A stretch of DNA of 64,000 nucleotides from Ailanthus altissimus (lineage: Eukaryota; Streptophyta; Magnoliopsida; Sapindales; Simaroubaceae), in the NCBI GenBank assembly GCA_946807835.1, contig OX327686.1, positions 15,438,001-15,502,000 of the forward strand, given 5' to 3'. This document shows positions 22,658 to 36,382 of the stretch, piece after piece. The position numbers and the translations under genes are program-made. Positions within the stretch are counted from its first letter, which is position 1; the number at the start of each line of letters is the position of its first letter. The notes below the pieces were generated by a model. That model saw nothing but the letters and a program-made list of their open reading frames with translations. It was not told the DNA's origin and did not search any database.

Positions 22658-24969
22658 TGTTGAAAATCGAGTATGTGACATATAAATGTTTACGTAATTT
22701 CAAAAATTATTATACGCAATTGAAACATGTTAACATATACATCTAATTTAACAAATTTAACCATATATATATATTCAAGTATAACTATTATACAACAACT
22801 TATACATGATGAACAAATGTACCTAATGAATGTAACTTTACAAAATTTTCATGTCCTCTAACAATCCAATTGAAGAGCTCACCTTGAAGCGAATTGTTGA
22901 ACAATTCTAGTCCATAATGATTTGGTAGAATTATGCAGTTAGAATGGTAGCTTAGTTTCATAATTTTCAGCACGTGTATTCAAACTCTTTGAATACAAAT
23001 TATTTAATTCTTAAATGGAGATGGTAAACATTTACATACAACTCTTATTTAAATGATAGAAATAATTTCTATAGTTAATTAATTTTAACACAACTCTTGT
23101 CTCCAATTACTAATCTCTTTCTCTATTTTCATTTACTCATTTTGATCCATTCATAAGAGAAGAAGACGAAGAGAAGTTCTTTTTGCTTTCAACACTTGAA
23201 AAAACACAAAATCAAAACTCTTTCACTTACTTTGAAATTGCTTAACCGTATCTTCTCTTCCAAAATGAATAAATGAATCAAATGTTACCTTAATTTTTGT
23301 TTTTGTTATTCAACACTTTTTGATAAAACAAAACACTTTTTGATAAAACAAAAATAAGTGCTCCATTAATTTAATTGTTGGTCTTCCACTTAAAATTAAT
23401 TTATTAAGTACTAGAATAAGGTCACCTAAATAAATCATTACCTAACAAATATAATTATTTTAATTATATTAGGTAAATAAATGACCAACATCTAAGCCCT
23501 TCATTATATTAAAATACAATGGTCATGATTAATATATTATTATATTATCTAATAACATAATAATAATATCTAATTTAATTATTCAAAACAATTTTAAATA
23601 ATTACTTTTTACCTTACTAGTTTTTACTATCAAAGTTAAATGATAAAATTAAGGTAAAATTAAATCAAGAATCCAATTGTGCCACTTGTCAACATCTTAT
23701 TAATTAATAACTCTTGTTAATTAATTCAATGATATACTTAACAATTAAGTTGTGACAAATACACATCCCGAGGGATCCCGAAACAATTATTCTATTTTTT
23801 CTAAAATTTACTCGATTAAATTATTTAATCAAATCCGCTACTCTAATGCGCAATTAGTACACTTTATATTGTGAAACTCTCTAAGTCCACACCTAATTTG
23901 TCATATGGATCTCATATATACATCTGTGAACAATGCCTCACACACACGTTACGAATATTACAAATCAGGGCGTTAGACCATGCAAGTTAAGGTTATTGCA
24001 TATTTATATAATCCCTCCATTATTTATATCCTAGAAGAGCAGAGATATAGATCATCGCCGTCAAATCTCTATTTGCTCAACCATCAACTTGTCTTCAGAT
24101 TTATATTTCCTTAAATAATATCTACAAACACTTTTGTGATATTGTTTATCTCTTCGGAATATATTTTTTGAGATTTATGCTTATGGCCACAAGACTTTCT
24201 GAAATACAATCTTGGAGCATCAGGATATACAATCCACTCATATGAGCTGATGGATCCCATATCTATGCACACCGGACTCTATGAGCATCGGGTCATACCC
24301 AGCGACACACAGCAGTTACACAATGAAAGGTCTCTAACATGTGTGGAACCAAAGTATGATGGATCACTCACAAGCTTACCGTGGCGCTCAGGTCAAAGGA
24401 CCACAAATACTACTCAACTCGGAAGACCTTCCATTGACGACTTTATGAGATGTCTATTGGAGGTCTTTGTGAGTCTGTTCAATATCCAGTCCTCACTGAA
24501 TACCTGTATGTCTATACAAGCTTCCACTAAACTCATAGTTTGCTAAGACTAACCATCTGAACCATCCAGATATAGACATACACTAATCTATATTAATGGG
24601 TTCCACCGATAGACCCGCATCGATGAAATTAGATCAAAAACATTATGTTTGAGAACATACTTGTATAATGACATTTCTTAGCATCATCTGCAACTCTTTG
24701 CAGCTATATCATTATAAATATATTCTCGGGTCATTGTCCTATTTTAGACAATGCTCTAACTGTTTAGATTTCGCTAACTCTTAACACTGATTTAAACTTC
24801 TTTCAACCATATCTGAACTTCTTTAGATCATACAATGTCTGAAATGTTACAAGCATCTTACTATTTATTATAAATAATATTATTGATTTTATTAGAAATG
24901 ATAATTGTATAAATACTATCATTAAATATTTATACATAATGGGATGGCACATAAGCACAAATTTCAACA
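22658..24969 (-). mobile_element. Solo LTR, copia-type family B
   Basis: Ends are TGTTGAAA...TTTCAACA, with flanking 5-mers tattg (22,653-22,657) and cattg (24,970-24,974). The segment at 24,240-24,500 (starting 'tatgagctgatggatccca') is the shared core found also at 2,330, 30,120 (inverted), 32,150, 40,720 and 53,880. No internal region adjoins it. The - strand is the element's sense strand. Confidence 0.7.
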
Positions 24970-24999
24970 CATTGGACTCCATTTTTTTTGACCTACAAG

Positions 25000-25192
25000 A
25001 TGATGGGGTAATTTTTAACCCAAAAAAATCAAACAATTGTCAAAATTGGTGGAGAAAGGCGGTCGTCGGCCACCAAGAGGAGAGGTGCAAGTCATTACAC
25101 TCCCTTTTAACAACGACTGTTGCCTCTCTCCACTAATTTTGATCTTTTTTTTTTATCTATTTTGGTAAAATGATCTCATCATTGTGTAAATT
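25000..25192. mobile_element. Foldback/MITE-like element
   Basis: The left half ('gatgatggggtaa', then 'gtcaaaattggtggagaaag') is complementary to the right half ('ctctctccactaattttgat', then 'ttttaccaaaa...gatcatc' read inverted). It forms an imperfect hairpin of about 190 bp with a GC-richer loop. No ORF. Confidence 0.6.
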
Positions 25193-25234
25193 AAGAAAAA
25201 TAGAGTTTAATAATCTAAATTTAATAATTTTTGT

Positions 25235-25297
25235 CTTCGAAGTCTTGCTAAAAAATGGTGGCCAGTTAGTTGCCATTTTTCGTAGACACTTCGACTC
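25235..25297. repeat. Short imperfect hairpin
   Basis: Left arm 'cgaagtcttgctaaaaaatg' pairs with right arm 'catttttcgtagacacttcg' with a few mismatches around a short loop. It sits 45 bp from the larger foldback and may belong to the same element. Confidence 0.5.
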
Positions 25298-26259
25298 TAT
25301 TTTTAATTTTCTTAATTTTTATTTAATATAATTTTTTTTAAAAATTATTTAATAAAAATAATAAAAATATAAATTAATTATGTTAACACGTGTCTAAAGT
25401 AACTAATCACACTATGATACGTGTCTTTTATTAAAATTTATTTTTTAAAATTATATTAAATTAAATTAATAGATTAGATTGCGTCACGTGTTTAAAAAGA
25501 CGATAAATTACTAAGATTGTGCTATATATTTAAAATGTAATTTTATTTTTGATGGTTAAATTATTCTTTTACCCTTCAACTATTAAAATTAATAACAAAA
25601 ATTAATGAATCAAAATAAAATTAGATATTTAAAATTTTATTAAAATAAAATTTTCAATTAACTTTAAAATAAAATTATCCTTTTGAAATTATTTATTTTT
25701 ATATTACTAGAACCAATAGCATTACTGTATTATCACTTAAATAAATTATTAGACTACTTCGTAATTGGAGCCTGATTGGCTATTCTACAAAAGTGTGCAG
25801 TTTTACTGGTCAACTTTTGGCACCGACGTGGAGAATTCACTTTCCTTATTTTTTGCCCTTCTCTCTTTTTTCCCTTAAAACAAGTATTTTAAAAGGACCA
25901 ACTTGTCGCCGGCAATGATTGGCTTATGCTATGCCCTTTGTTGTCTGTTACATCTACGACTCTACCCCTCGATCCTGCTTTTCGAAGTTATGCTATAATG
26001 CTACGGCGCTCATGCTGAGTAACATGCACTTGACCGATCACTTGATGGATCAAAGCTAAGAGAAGTTAAGCGGACAGTGGTCCAAAGATTCAGATATTGA
26101 TCATTATTAATATGGTTTCAGATCCCATTTTCTTCATATGATTAGCCGGCCTTCCGTATATATTCAAGGGTATGTATCGTAACTGTTCTGCAATTGTATT
26201 TTTTATATTTTCAAGATACCAAAAGTTCTCAGTTTTTTATTCATTGTTTTTGTGGCGTA
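25298..26259. other. Spacer, partly AT-rich
   Basis: No supported gene. 25,740-26,100 is less AT-rich, but its open frames are short and match nothing recognised. It could be the 5' part of the LINE remnant that follows. Confidence 0.4.
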
Positions 26260-27480
26260 ATTTTTTAGTGGAGAAGGGTGATCCTTAAAGCAAGTTCTAG
26301 ATGGTGTGTGGGCATACATCCACGTTATCTCTATATTATGATCGATGAATTTTTCGGCCTTAATTCTTTCAAATCATTATTTCTTCATAAGATACCGGAG
26401 ATTTCTTTGGTTTGAGCTTTATAGTCGGATTCAAGAGAGTGGAATTCTTCTATCATTAATTGAAGAACATATGGCTATTTTAAGTATTAATTCCAACCTG
26501 CAAGCAAGGGGATGTTGGTACACTAATCTGGCATTTGACAAGAGGGGCCACTTTACCGTTAAAAGCAGATACTAGCTGGCATCTCAACTAGGCTCTCCAT
26601 CATCTTCGTCTATAGAAAGCTACACATAATTGGTTGCCTCCATTACGAATCTAAGAAGCCACTATCTTCAAGTTAAGGATGTATGTCCAATATGCTTACT
26701 GTCTCAGGAAACGACAGTTGCAAATCTCATAAACAAATTTGAGTTGCTTGTTCCTTCTTCCAGGGCACTCCATTCTTGGGTAAGGAGTCTTTTGCTTGCT
26801 TGGTATAGTTATATTTGAAGTGTTTAACACAGTAGGAACTGGAGCGTTGGTCAGTAATTCTGTGGCAATGCTGGTTTCGGAGAAATAATTTTGTGCAGAG
26901 AAGAATCCTCCTTGACAGTGCAGATGTTGTTAATTAGTCTGAGCAGTATCTATAGGATTTTCTGTCTTCAAATGCTGATCAGCTGCGTCATTGTCCAAGG
27001 GCTTCTTCGGGTTGGCAACCACCAGTTAGAGGCATGGTTAGGCTAAATACTAACGCGGCGGTTGATAGGGTGAATGGCATCGTTGGTTATGGAGTTTTGC
27101 TTTGGGATCATAGTTGCAAAGTCTTCGACTACGTCCAAAATTTTATCCTTTATCTCAGTCGAAGCTGTGGAGGCAATGGCTCTTATTTGTGGTCTTCAAC
27201 ATGTGCAATAATGGAATTTAAAGAAAGTTGAGGTCGAAACAAATTACCTTCAACTTGTCTCGGCAGTAACCCTTGCTGACAACTTTATTTCTGAGTTTGT
27301 TCTTTTATCTGCTTAAATTTGGGATTTGTTTACTTCTTTACATTGTATATCTCTTAAGCATATTCCTATGACTGCCAATAACGTTGCTCATAATATAGCT
27401 AGGTTAGCTCTTATTGTTTCTTCGGATTTTTATAAAATTATGCTGCTTCTTTGTCTCAGTTTGTAATGGAGGAGTGATCT
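26260..27480 (+). pseudogene. LINE (L1-type) ORF2 3' part: zf-RVT and RNase H
   Basis: The + strand in shifting frames gives 'LKASSRWCVG' (the usual RWRIGDG block after the RT) and then 'FDKRGHFTVKSRY' (usual form 'WHWDKRGxFSVKSAY'). A zf-RVT-like 'VCPICLLSQET' (about 26,690) follows. Last is a plant RNase H-like domain: 'GMVRLNTNAAVDRVNGIVGY', 'GVLLWDH', 'LKKVEVETNYLQLVSAVT' and 'HIPMTANNVAHNIARLAL' (27,034-27,410). Stops and frameshifts are frequent. It is a 5'-truncated, dead non-LTR retrotransposon tail; no poly-A tail or target duplication was identified. Confidence 0.75.
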
Positions 27481-27539
27481 CCTCCTTGTTAATCTATCTA
27501 AATTTCAATTTCTCTGATTTTATGTTATTTATTGTTCCC

Positions 27540-28689
27540 CCAAAGGTTCGCCCAAGATCAAAACCTAATGTAGGGGAGTCAAGGCTTAAACTTAACTTTT
27601 AGCTTCAATTGATCACCTGTTAGCTAGGAGCCAAAAGCCTATCACTGCCTTCTCAAATAAGAATCTACTTGGTATTAAGATTTAAACTCCAAAAAGGTCA
27701 CCCTTATCTTTTTATACACTATAGACCCCAAGGAGCTTAAAGGCTCGCATTAATGCCCGAATCCCATGTTTAGAGAGATTCATGTCAATCGTCATCCAAA
27801 AGAGAAAGCCATATAAAGTTCGGGATGAGAATCAATCCCGTTAACCTTGACAAAAATAAATCATGAATCAATCTCGTTAACCTTGTCGTTTGTCATAAAT
27901 CATGACGAAAATAAAAGCCCAAATTTCCTACCCAAATTTCTCTAATGAGACGACAGGGACTAACTATAAAAAGGTAAAGCTGCTATGGCCCAAGGTAATG
28001 AAATTCCTCCACAAAATACTATTTATCCTTCTTGCCCCTATTCAACTATATTCTAGATTTACTGTCTTAAGTAATGGAGGATCCTTGTTAGATCAACGAC
28101 CAGCGAAACCTAATGGTGCCTATGTTTCTTATTTCAATGTTGTTGGAACCACTGGATACAACCCATTCCAAAGTTGTCCAATAGTAAAAGCTAATAAAAA
28201 TCATTAAGAAGTGTCAGGATCAAGAGTGGCTAAGCCTTAAGATGTTAAGCAGGAGGATAGTCATTTAAACTCAAGGAGGCCAAATACATAAGGCATGCCA
28301 CTGGCCAAAATGTCTAAAGGAGAAAAGGCAAAAAGAAAATAGCAAGTTCTACCCAAAGATCAGTCAATGGACTAGTTAGAATCTAGCCATGCTAGAAGAG
28401 AGCTAACCCAGTACCAAGTTGTGGATTTAGGCACATGGCCGAGCAACATGAACAAAATATAGGAGAATATGTGAAGGAGAAAAATGAGGATTATGAAAAG
28501 AGAGCATTGAGGGGAACACAAGAAGAAATCCATTTGAAGGAGAAGGTTTGAGAATTAGAGGAAATAAAACACAAATTGTTCGGAGAGCAAGAAAAAGAGA
28601 CCTCATTCTTCTGAGGAGAACAAAGAGAAAGGAGGTCCTCCTGGTGGGTGAACTCAGAGATATGAAAGTTTCAATAGAATTAAGCTAAC
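27540..28689 (+). other. Leader/LTR-side region of a second gypsy element
   Basis: It precedes a gypsy gag remnant in the same direction. A Gln/Glu/Lys-rich stretch at 28,440-28,620 fits the N-terminal part of such a gag. No LTR ends or PBS could be fixed. The 101-codon frame at 27,902-28,207 was not recognised. Confidence 0.3.
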
Positions 28690-29460
28690 CAGCCTCCTTA
28701 TTTATAGAGGTACCACCAATCCCAATCACTATGTAGATCAAACCATAGATCTATTAACCATTATATGACTAACGTAGGAATAAATGTGTAGATTATTCCA
28801 TAAGAACTTAAAAGGACCCGCACTTCTGTGGTATTGGGGTTTGAAATAGAGAAGTAGGTCATTTTATAGCAAAGATAGAGATAGGTTTGCATAACACTTT
28901 ATAAGATATTGTGAAGTAGTCAAAGCCCTCGACAGCTGCAAAAAGTCAAGCAAGGATGAACTAAAAGCTTAAGAGAGTACATAAAGAAGTTATATAATAA
29001 GGTAATTTAGCTCGGGGCGTTTGATCTTTTCATAACCCTAGAAGCCTTAAAGGCTAAATTAAAGTTAAATTAATTCTAGTATATATTCTTTAGAAATCCC
29101 GATCCTAAACTACGCGGTTGCTTACAATTAGGCACTTAAGTATATTGCCATTGAGGAAGATGAGGAATTTAAAAGGGCAGCTGTAACAGATACTTCTTGA
29201 AGGTAAATGCATCCTTAGGAAAGATAGAGGATAAAATCCCCAAAACAGAACTTCTTCAAAGAAAGAAGGGACAGAACACCTCAATGAGCCATTAAATACC
29301 CAAAGATAGATTGACCACAAGATGTGAACTAGGGGATAGATCGTTGAGGGCCCTATCTTAAGTGGTAAAAATAAAAAAAGGTTTATCCCCTTAGTCATCC
29401 AATTAGATGTTATTTTTGAAGCCATCAAAGACTTGGGGTCTACTCACTAAACCCCTTGTT
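28690..29460 (+). pseudogene. Second gypsy gag remnant (Tat-like)
   Basis: The + strand reads 'YRGTTNPNHYVDQTIDLL', 'MCRLFHKNLKGPALLWYWGL' and 'HFIRYCEVVKAL' with stops between. This follows the plant gypsy gag order (YxGTTDPxxHxxxY, MCxxFPxTLxGxAxxWYxxL, HFI). It is dead. The copy is cut 70 bp downstream by the 5' LTR of copia B. Confidence 0.65.
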
Positions 29461-29531
29461 ATAAGAGCATCCTTAAACTGGCATGATCATATGAAAAGGT
29501 ATGACTTCCACCAAGAAGTTGGCCACAAAAC

Positions 29532-30590
29532 TGTTGGAACTAGTGCTTACGTACAATTCTAATTTTATATGAATATTAATTGTTTAATTTTTATATAATA
29601 AATATTTCAAATAAAATTGTTAATATTAAATATGTATGGTAAGATGCTTGTAACATTTCAGACACTATATGATCTAAAAAAGTTCAGATCTTGTCTAAAA
29701 GCGTTTAGATCAGGGTTAAGAGTTAGTAATGCTGAGAATTATAAATGTTAAGAGTTAGCAGGTTATAAGAGTCAGGTAGATCTAAGGAGGTAGATCCTTG
29801 TCTGCAATGGGACAAAGATTTGAGGGTATACTAGTAATGACATAGTTGCAAAGGGTTGCAATAGGTGCTAGGAAATGCATTTTGCAATTATGTTCTCAAA
29901 CCCTATGTTTTTAATCTATTTTCACTGATGTGGGTCTATTAGTGGGAACCTTATTTAATATAAATCGGTGTATATCTATATCTGTATAGTACAAATGGTT
30001 GTTCTTAGCTTACCATAAACTTAGTGAAAGCTCGTATAGACATCCGAGTAGTTAGTAAAGATTGGATACTTAATAGGGTCAATTAAGATCTCCAATAAAT
30101 ATTCCACAAAGCCGTCAAACGATGATTCTTTCAAGTTAAATAGTATTTATAGTCCATTGATCTGAGCACCACGGTGGGCTTGTGAGTGATCCACCATAGT
30201 TAGGTTCCACATATATAAGAGACCTTTCATGGTCTGATCCTTGGGTGTCGTTGGGTATGGTTCGATACTTATAGAGTCCGGTGTGTGTAGATATGGGATC
30301 CGTCAAATTATATGGGTGAGTAGTATATCCAAGTGCTCCACGATTGTGTTCCAAAACGTTTATGGCCATAAGCAATACATCCTGAAATTTTTTTTTCCTA
30401 TGTTAGAAACAATATTGCAAAAGTGTTTGTGGATATTGTTTATAGGAATAAGAAATTTAGAGATAAGTTATAGAGTTGAGCATATAGAGACTTGACATAA
30501 TGATTTATGAATTCGCTCTTCTAGGATATAAATGACGGAGAAATTATACAAATATGTATTAACCTCAACTTGTATGGTTCAACACATTGT
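29532..30590 (+). repeat. Copia B 5' LTR, first part
   Basis: It is the inverse complement of the solo LTR at 1,038-3,273 from its first base. It includes the shared core near 30,120-30,370 and ends 'tgtatggttcaacacattgt' at the copia A insertion point. Confidence 0.8.
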
Positions 30591-32921
30591 TGTTGGGAAT
30601 CTAATACATGTGGGTGTATGCATGTGCAATTGTGTCTATTGCCTAAAATACATATCACATACATACTAAATGCGGCAGAAGCATAAAAATATGTAATAAA
30701 CATAATAAATAAAATATATTAATCACATTAATATATTACAAAGATTGAGAAATCACCTGAATGTGTACAGTTATACACGTATATCCATGAAGTTCGTATA
30801 GAAACCAACTCGTGGGCAGTTCTAGTCACCAACTTAGAAGGCTTGGCGAGCTAGAATAGCAACCTATAGCTAGTACTGGGTTTAACTTTTAAACCCCTAA
30901 AATGGCCAAGTGTGTGTATTTTTTCTTTTCTCTAAAAAGATAAAGAAATGGAATATGAAGCAATTCACAATTACTTCTAATGGCACATAGAAAAAATTGA
31001 AACAATTTCATTTTTCCCTTTCATTTTTTTCTTTTCTTTCTTATTTTCTTCTCTCGATGCCCTTTCTTCTATTTTTTCTTCTCCATTTTCGTTTCTCTTC
31101 TCTCGGCACAATGAAAGAAAATGAAACATTTCATTTTCTTTCCATTACCGACGCACAACTCATACACACAATCTCACTTATATATATAGAATAAAATAAT
31201 AATAAAATATAATATATAATATTATTAATAATAATGGTTGCCAACTATTTAGCATCAGTAAATAAAAAGATATTTTTTAACAATTAAATAACCAATATGT
31301 GAAATAACCATTTTGCCCCTCATAAATAGTTACCAAGTATACTCTCTAATGGGTCCCACCAAATCCCACACTTGGGTAAACTTAACTAAGGGTCCATAAT
31401 GCGCTACATGTCATTATACAATTAGTAAATAAAAATTATTAACTAATTATTGTATTTAACACTTAAATACAGACACGAACGTATTTTTATAGTAGTGCTA
31501 GATATTGCTGGATTAAATAATTTAATCTGGCCTGCTAACTTAGTGCACAACGAGTACACTCCATATTGCGAGACTCCCTAGGTCCACGCATTCAGATTTT
31601 TTTATAAAAAAATAATAAATAAGGAAATTAATCAACTAGTAGCTACCTTGATAATTGATGGATGGTTGCAGCGTTCTGTGTTAGAGAATACAGCCAATTC
31701 CCCAACGGTCAGATCAGACGGAGCAGACTTGTTGGTTGCATCTTCTATGTTTCGGCTAAATTGCTCGTATTCCTCCTTTATAATATTAAACAAGGAAGAC
31801 TAAATTACACTTATTACGTGCATAACTCCAACAAACAAACGTAATTTCTTGTCTGTACATAGCATATCATGTCTATCAACAAACTTAAATTTGCGAATCA
31901 TAGTAACGTGCGTTCTAAAAACACTTGATATAAACCACTTTTAATCTTGACATTTTGCAAAAGTTTATAATCTATATCATTGTTTTGTAACCAATACGTC
32001 TTTCTGAAAACTCCTATGTCATTTAATTATGATTTTAAAAAGTAACTCTTAGGTTTTATCTTTTTACCTTCATCTTTCTCCATTCCTATTGGAATTCCCT
32101 TGAATGGGCACTGGACGACGGTATAGAGGATATCAAACTCTCTATGCGAGTTGATAGATCCCATATCTGTAAACACCAGACTCTATAAGCATCAGAGTAT
32201 ACCCAGCGACACCCAGCGGTCACACTATGAAAATGATGTGATATGCATGAAACTAAAGTATAGTAGATCACTTAGAAGCCCACTGTGGCACTCAGGTCAA
32301 AGGATCATGTATACTACTCAACTCGAGAGAACCCTCTGTTGACGGCTTACATAGGGTGTCTATTGGAGGCCCTCATGAGTCTGTCATATATCTAGTCCTA
32401 ATTGGATACCTATATGTCAATATGAACTCTAAGCTTATAGTCGGCTAGGAATGACCATCTATACCCTATAGGTACAACATATGCTGATCTATATATAAAG
32501 TATCCACTGACAGACCCGCATAAATAAATCAGGGATAATTATTTAAGAACATATTTGCGCAACTAGCATTTTCTGGCACTCGATTGCAACTCTTGCAACT
32601 ATGCAGTTACTAGTATATTCCTAGGTCTATGTCGCATTACAAACAAGACTCTAACTTTTGGATCTTCCTTGAGTATTATAACCAGCTAACAATTAGTTGT
32701 GCTAATATTTAACATTTATATCTCTCAGCGTGGCTAACTATGAGCCCTTATCTAAACTCCTTTATATCTGATCTGAACTCTTTCAGATCATACAATATTT
32801 GTAATGTTACATTGTATAGTACCATATTAATAGGTATTAGTGATTTAATGAAAATGTACACTTGTATAAATATATAAGTATATGTACATTCAGGGATGGC
32901 ACGTAAGCATCGATCCTAAGA
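30591..32921 (-). repeat. Copia A 3' LTR
   Basis: The + strand starts TGTTGGGAATC and ends GATCCTAAGA (terminal CA changed). It is 2,331 bp long, about 1 kb longer than the other LTR of the same element, the extra being at about 31,010-32,060. The shared copia core lies at 32,150-32,400. Confidence 0.75.
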
Positions 32922-32935
32922 ATCTCCCACTTACT
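32922..32935 (-). promoter_or_regulatory. Copia A polypurine tract
   Basis: The - strand reads AGTAAGTGGGAGAT directly before the 3' LTR. The same block (GAGCAAGTAGGAG) precedes the LTR at 63,455. Confidence 0.7.
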
Positions 32936-35900
32936 CTAGTGCCATTCCTGATGGTATCTCATACACATCGACTCTACGTGTTTCATAAACACTTTTAAAG
33001 TCACGGCTTTAAAAATTGGGTTCGCTAAATTATTTATAGAACACTTATACAAATAGTCACATCTCCTTAAGCCAATATCCCTATAGTCATGTGAGACTCC
33101 TCTCAACATAATTAGAGTACTAGTTTCTTTTTGGCACCTCAGCCTATACAACGGCCTAGTTTTATCGCATAACTATAGGATAGGATCCATCTGTCTTAGA
33201 ACTCTTTCAAGCCAAGTGATAAACCTACGAATACACATTGACTCTTCCATTGCGCCATAATTAAATCAGTAGTGAATTCCAGTTTAGTGGAATTTCAACT
33301 CACTTAGTACCAATGAGAACGAGCATATTCTCAGATGTAGACTCTCTATCATTGAGGTCAAACTAGAAATCTGACTTCGTGCATTTTTTCACTTGTAAGC
33401 CATTTTCTCTATATTTGAAAAACTTATCCTTTATACCCTCAAGGTATCTCAAGATATGTTTGACTACTACCAAATGACAATAAACTAAATCAGACTAAAA
33501 TCAACTCGTAACTCTTTCAGCTAAACTGATATCAGGTCTCAAATACATCATAACATACATCAAACTCTCAAAAGCTGATGTATCTGGTGTGTTAGACACT
33601 CTAACTCTCTCATCTTCCATCAGAAGAGACACTCTTCTTAAAAGATGAATACTAGGTCCAAAAGATACGTTTTTAAACTCACAGTTACGAAAACTGTACC
33701 TTTTCAATATGTTAGTGATGTGAAATGATTTGGAAGAGTCTTATCAGCTTCCTAACTCTATCTCTATAAAGCTTTATACCTAATATAAATGAAGCCTCTC
33801 AAATCATTTATGGAGAAATTCTTATGAATTACTTCTGACCAATTATAATATACTGACACTATTTCCAATGACTAGTATGTCATCAACAAAGAGTATCAAG
33901 AAGACTATCATGCTCCCACTGACCTTTCATGCATACAAGCTTCCTCATCATTTTTTATGAAACCAAACAATCTAATTATCTTATAAAAATAATGAGTCCA
34001 GCTTCGAGAGGCTTGTTTAAGCCCATAAATGGACTTCTTCAGCTTGTACACCAGATCAAAAGTCTGGCTGGACATAAAAACTTCAGGCAGTTTCATGAAT
34101 ATCTCTCACTTGAGGTATCCATTCAGGAATGCCATTTCTGCATCCATCTGCCAAACCTCAAAGTCATAATATATTGCAAGAGCCATTAACATTCTAATCG
34201 ACTTTAACATCAATATTGGACAAAGGTTTCCTTTTAATTGATCCCATATCACTGAAGATTACCTTTCTAGAGTCAATATGAGGCTTAAAAGGTCTTTACC
34301 TTTTATCTAGCTCCCATTACCTCTTGTAAACTTTTTACAACCAATGGGAACAATTCCCACAGGTAGCTTAACCAAGTCCCAGACTTAATTCTAATTCATA
34401 GAGTCAATTTTATTTTCATGGCTTCTTGTTGCTTCCCGAATTAATGTCTAATATCGTCTCCTTATAGGTCAAAGGATAATTTTCTTCTACCAAGAAAACT
34501 TCAAGTTCACTTTTAGGTATCAAACATGCCTAAAAGGCGACCTAGAAATCCTTTTCGACCCACTGGGAGAGTGTGCTAAAAGGCCACTTGCTTAATTAAG
34601 CCTGAGTTCTTATCCTTGATTCATTGATTTTAAGATTGACTTCACCAAGTTTAATTTTTCCATAATTCCCACGATCCATGAGAAACTCTTTCTCTAAAAT
34701 TGTGGTATATCGAGAAATGAACACACTTCGCTTCTCTGAATCATAGAACTAGTATCCTATTAAATTCATAGGATACACAATGAACCTTTACATGTACCTT
34801 TTGGGTGCTAGTTTATCTTGTTGAATAACAATTATAAAACAAGATACCCTACTGCGTAACTCTTACGTAAGCAAGACAGCCCCAAGTTTTAACATATTTA
34901 AGATACAGCTTCTTTCCTCTCTGTATCTCATACGGAATGAAAGAAATAGCTTCTAATGGAACTCTACTTAATAAACAGCTGTATTTTGAGCATAATCTCA
35001 TAGATATAGATCGGTAACAATCATTATCGATCGAACTATATCTAATAAAGTCTAATACCTATTCTCTGAAACATCATTATGTTGTGGAGTACCCAGAGGA
35101 CTATAATGGGTGAGAATCTTATTCTCATTTAAACAAATGGAAAAATCACTTTTAATATACATTCTGGTATGTTTTGTCATCTCAAAAAATACATTATTTA
35201 TAAACTAGTTAAGTTTTTATGGTTAGATTAGGAATCCAACCATCCTTAACCAGACAGATAAGCGTCTCGTGCCTATATGACCTAAACTTATATACCAAAG
35301 CTCCGTATCATTTAAGGATTCTGATATACAGACATTTTTAATTATATATAATATTTATTTATTAACTAACATTCAGCTAATAAAACATCATTCAGATCAC
35401 ATGAACATAAGGAATAATTCTTAAAATATTCATATGATATCCTTCATTGTCAAACACAGGAAAGGACACAATATGTCAAATGATGTTTTGGATATTATAC
35501 TAATTATGTAACACAACTATTATATTACATACTAGAAGTAAGTTAAGTTGTCTAACAAATTGAACTTGCAGGAAATCAACATTTCCTACTCTTAACATTA
35601 CTTCTACAAACTGTTGCATTCTAGTCTCTCTCAATCCCTGCAACATATTGTAGATATGAGAGCGACATACGGTATCTTATACCCAGCTTGAACTAGCATC
35701 ATATGCCATAGAAATGTCTATGTCTATCAAACACAAATCTGTGGGAGTTTTCCTGACAATAATAAGGCTACTAGGGTAGTGGGATTTCTAATACCCAACC
35801 TTAATGTAGTGGAAACACTTTCCATCTACATTGCTTTCTTGTTTATCTTTGGATAAATGTTGCCTTTGAGGACTTATCTTGAGCATCTGCCTCATCTTTT

Positions 35901-36230
35901 TTTCGTCATATATCTGGTCTCATCAGATATACTTGGAGTAGAAGATGAAGCACCCTGAATAAAGAGACTCACACCCCATCTATTCATATCCCACAGAGAG
36001 GTATTATCAAAAATACCTTACAACAAACTTTGATCAATAATAAATCCAAAATATTTTGAATCCAAACATTTCTGAGATTCATCTGCCGATCAGAGTAATT
36101 TTTAGTACCTTTGAGTTGGACTGCATCAACTATGCAAATCAACTGGTTCGTAGTAGCCATTATACTTGATAAACCAAACTTAATGGGAGATGTAAGCGGA
36201 ATAGTCATTAAATTGCTAATAAAACGTTTT
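32936..36230 (-). pseudogene. Copia A gag-pol polyprotein, decayed
   Basis: From right to left on the - strand, a gag start lies at about 35,984-36,160 ('MATTNQLICIVDAVQLKGTK'). Integrase is represented by 'TPQHNDVSENRY' (about 35,070). RT follows with 'LVYKLKKSIYGLKQASRSW' (33,908-34,096) and a catalytic 'LFVDDILVIG' (aspartates at 33,879-33,884). RNase H comes last, with 'SLMYVMMYLRPDISLAERVT' (33,501-33,600) and the closing 'SINNLANPIFKAVTLKVF' and 'MKHVESMCMRYHQEWH' (32,936-33,100). Motifs are in the copia order (integrase before RT). The frame is broken many times, although the RT aspartate pair survives. It encodes the particle protein and replication enzymes in intact relatives. Confidence 0.75.
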
Positions 36231-36382
36231 AAATCATGGGTATACTAATTATAAATTTTTGATTTAAAATGCCCTCCCACTACTTTACATAATCCCGGTA
36301 ATCTCTCGAATGGGAATATGATAGTTTAAACTCTTTAAACTATATAGCGGGAAGTAGATCCCATTGAAATTTACTCGGGCCT

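Noticed and set aside
26045..26085. Possible 5S rRNA fragment ('gaagttaagcg')
   Set aside because: Only an 11-base match to the conserved 5S rRNA word, with no match around it.
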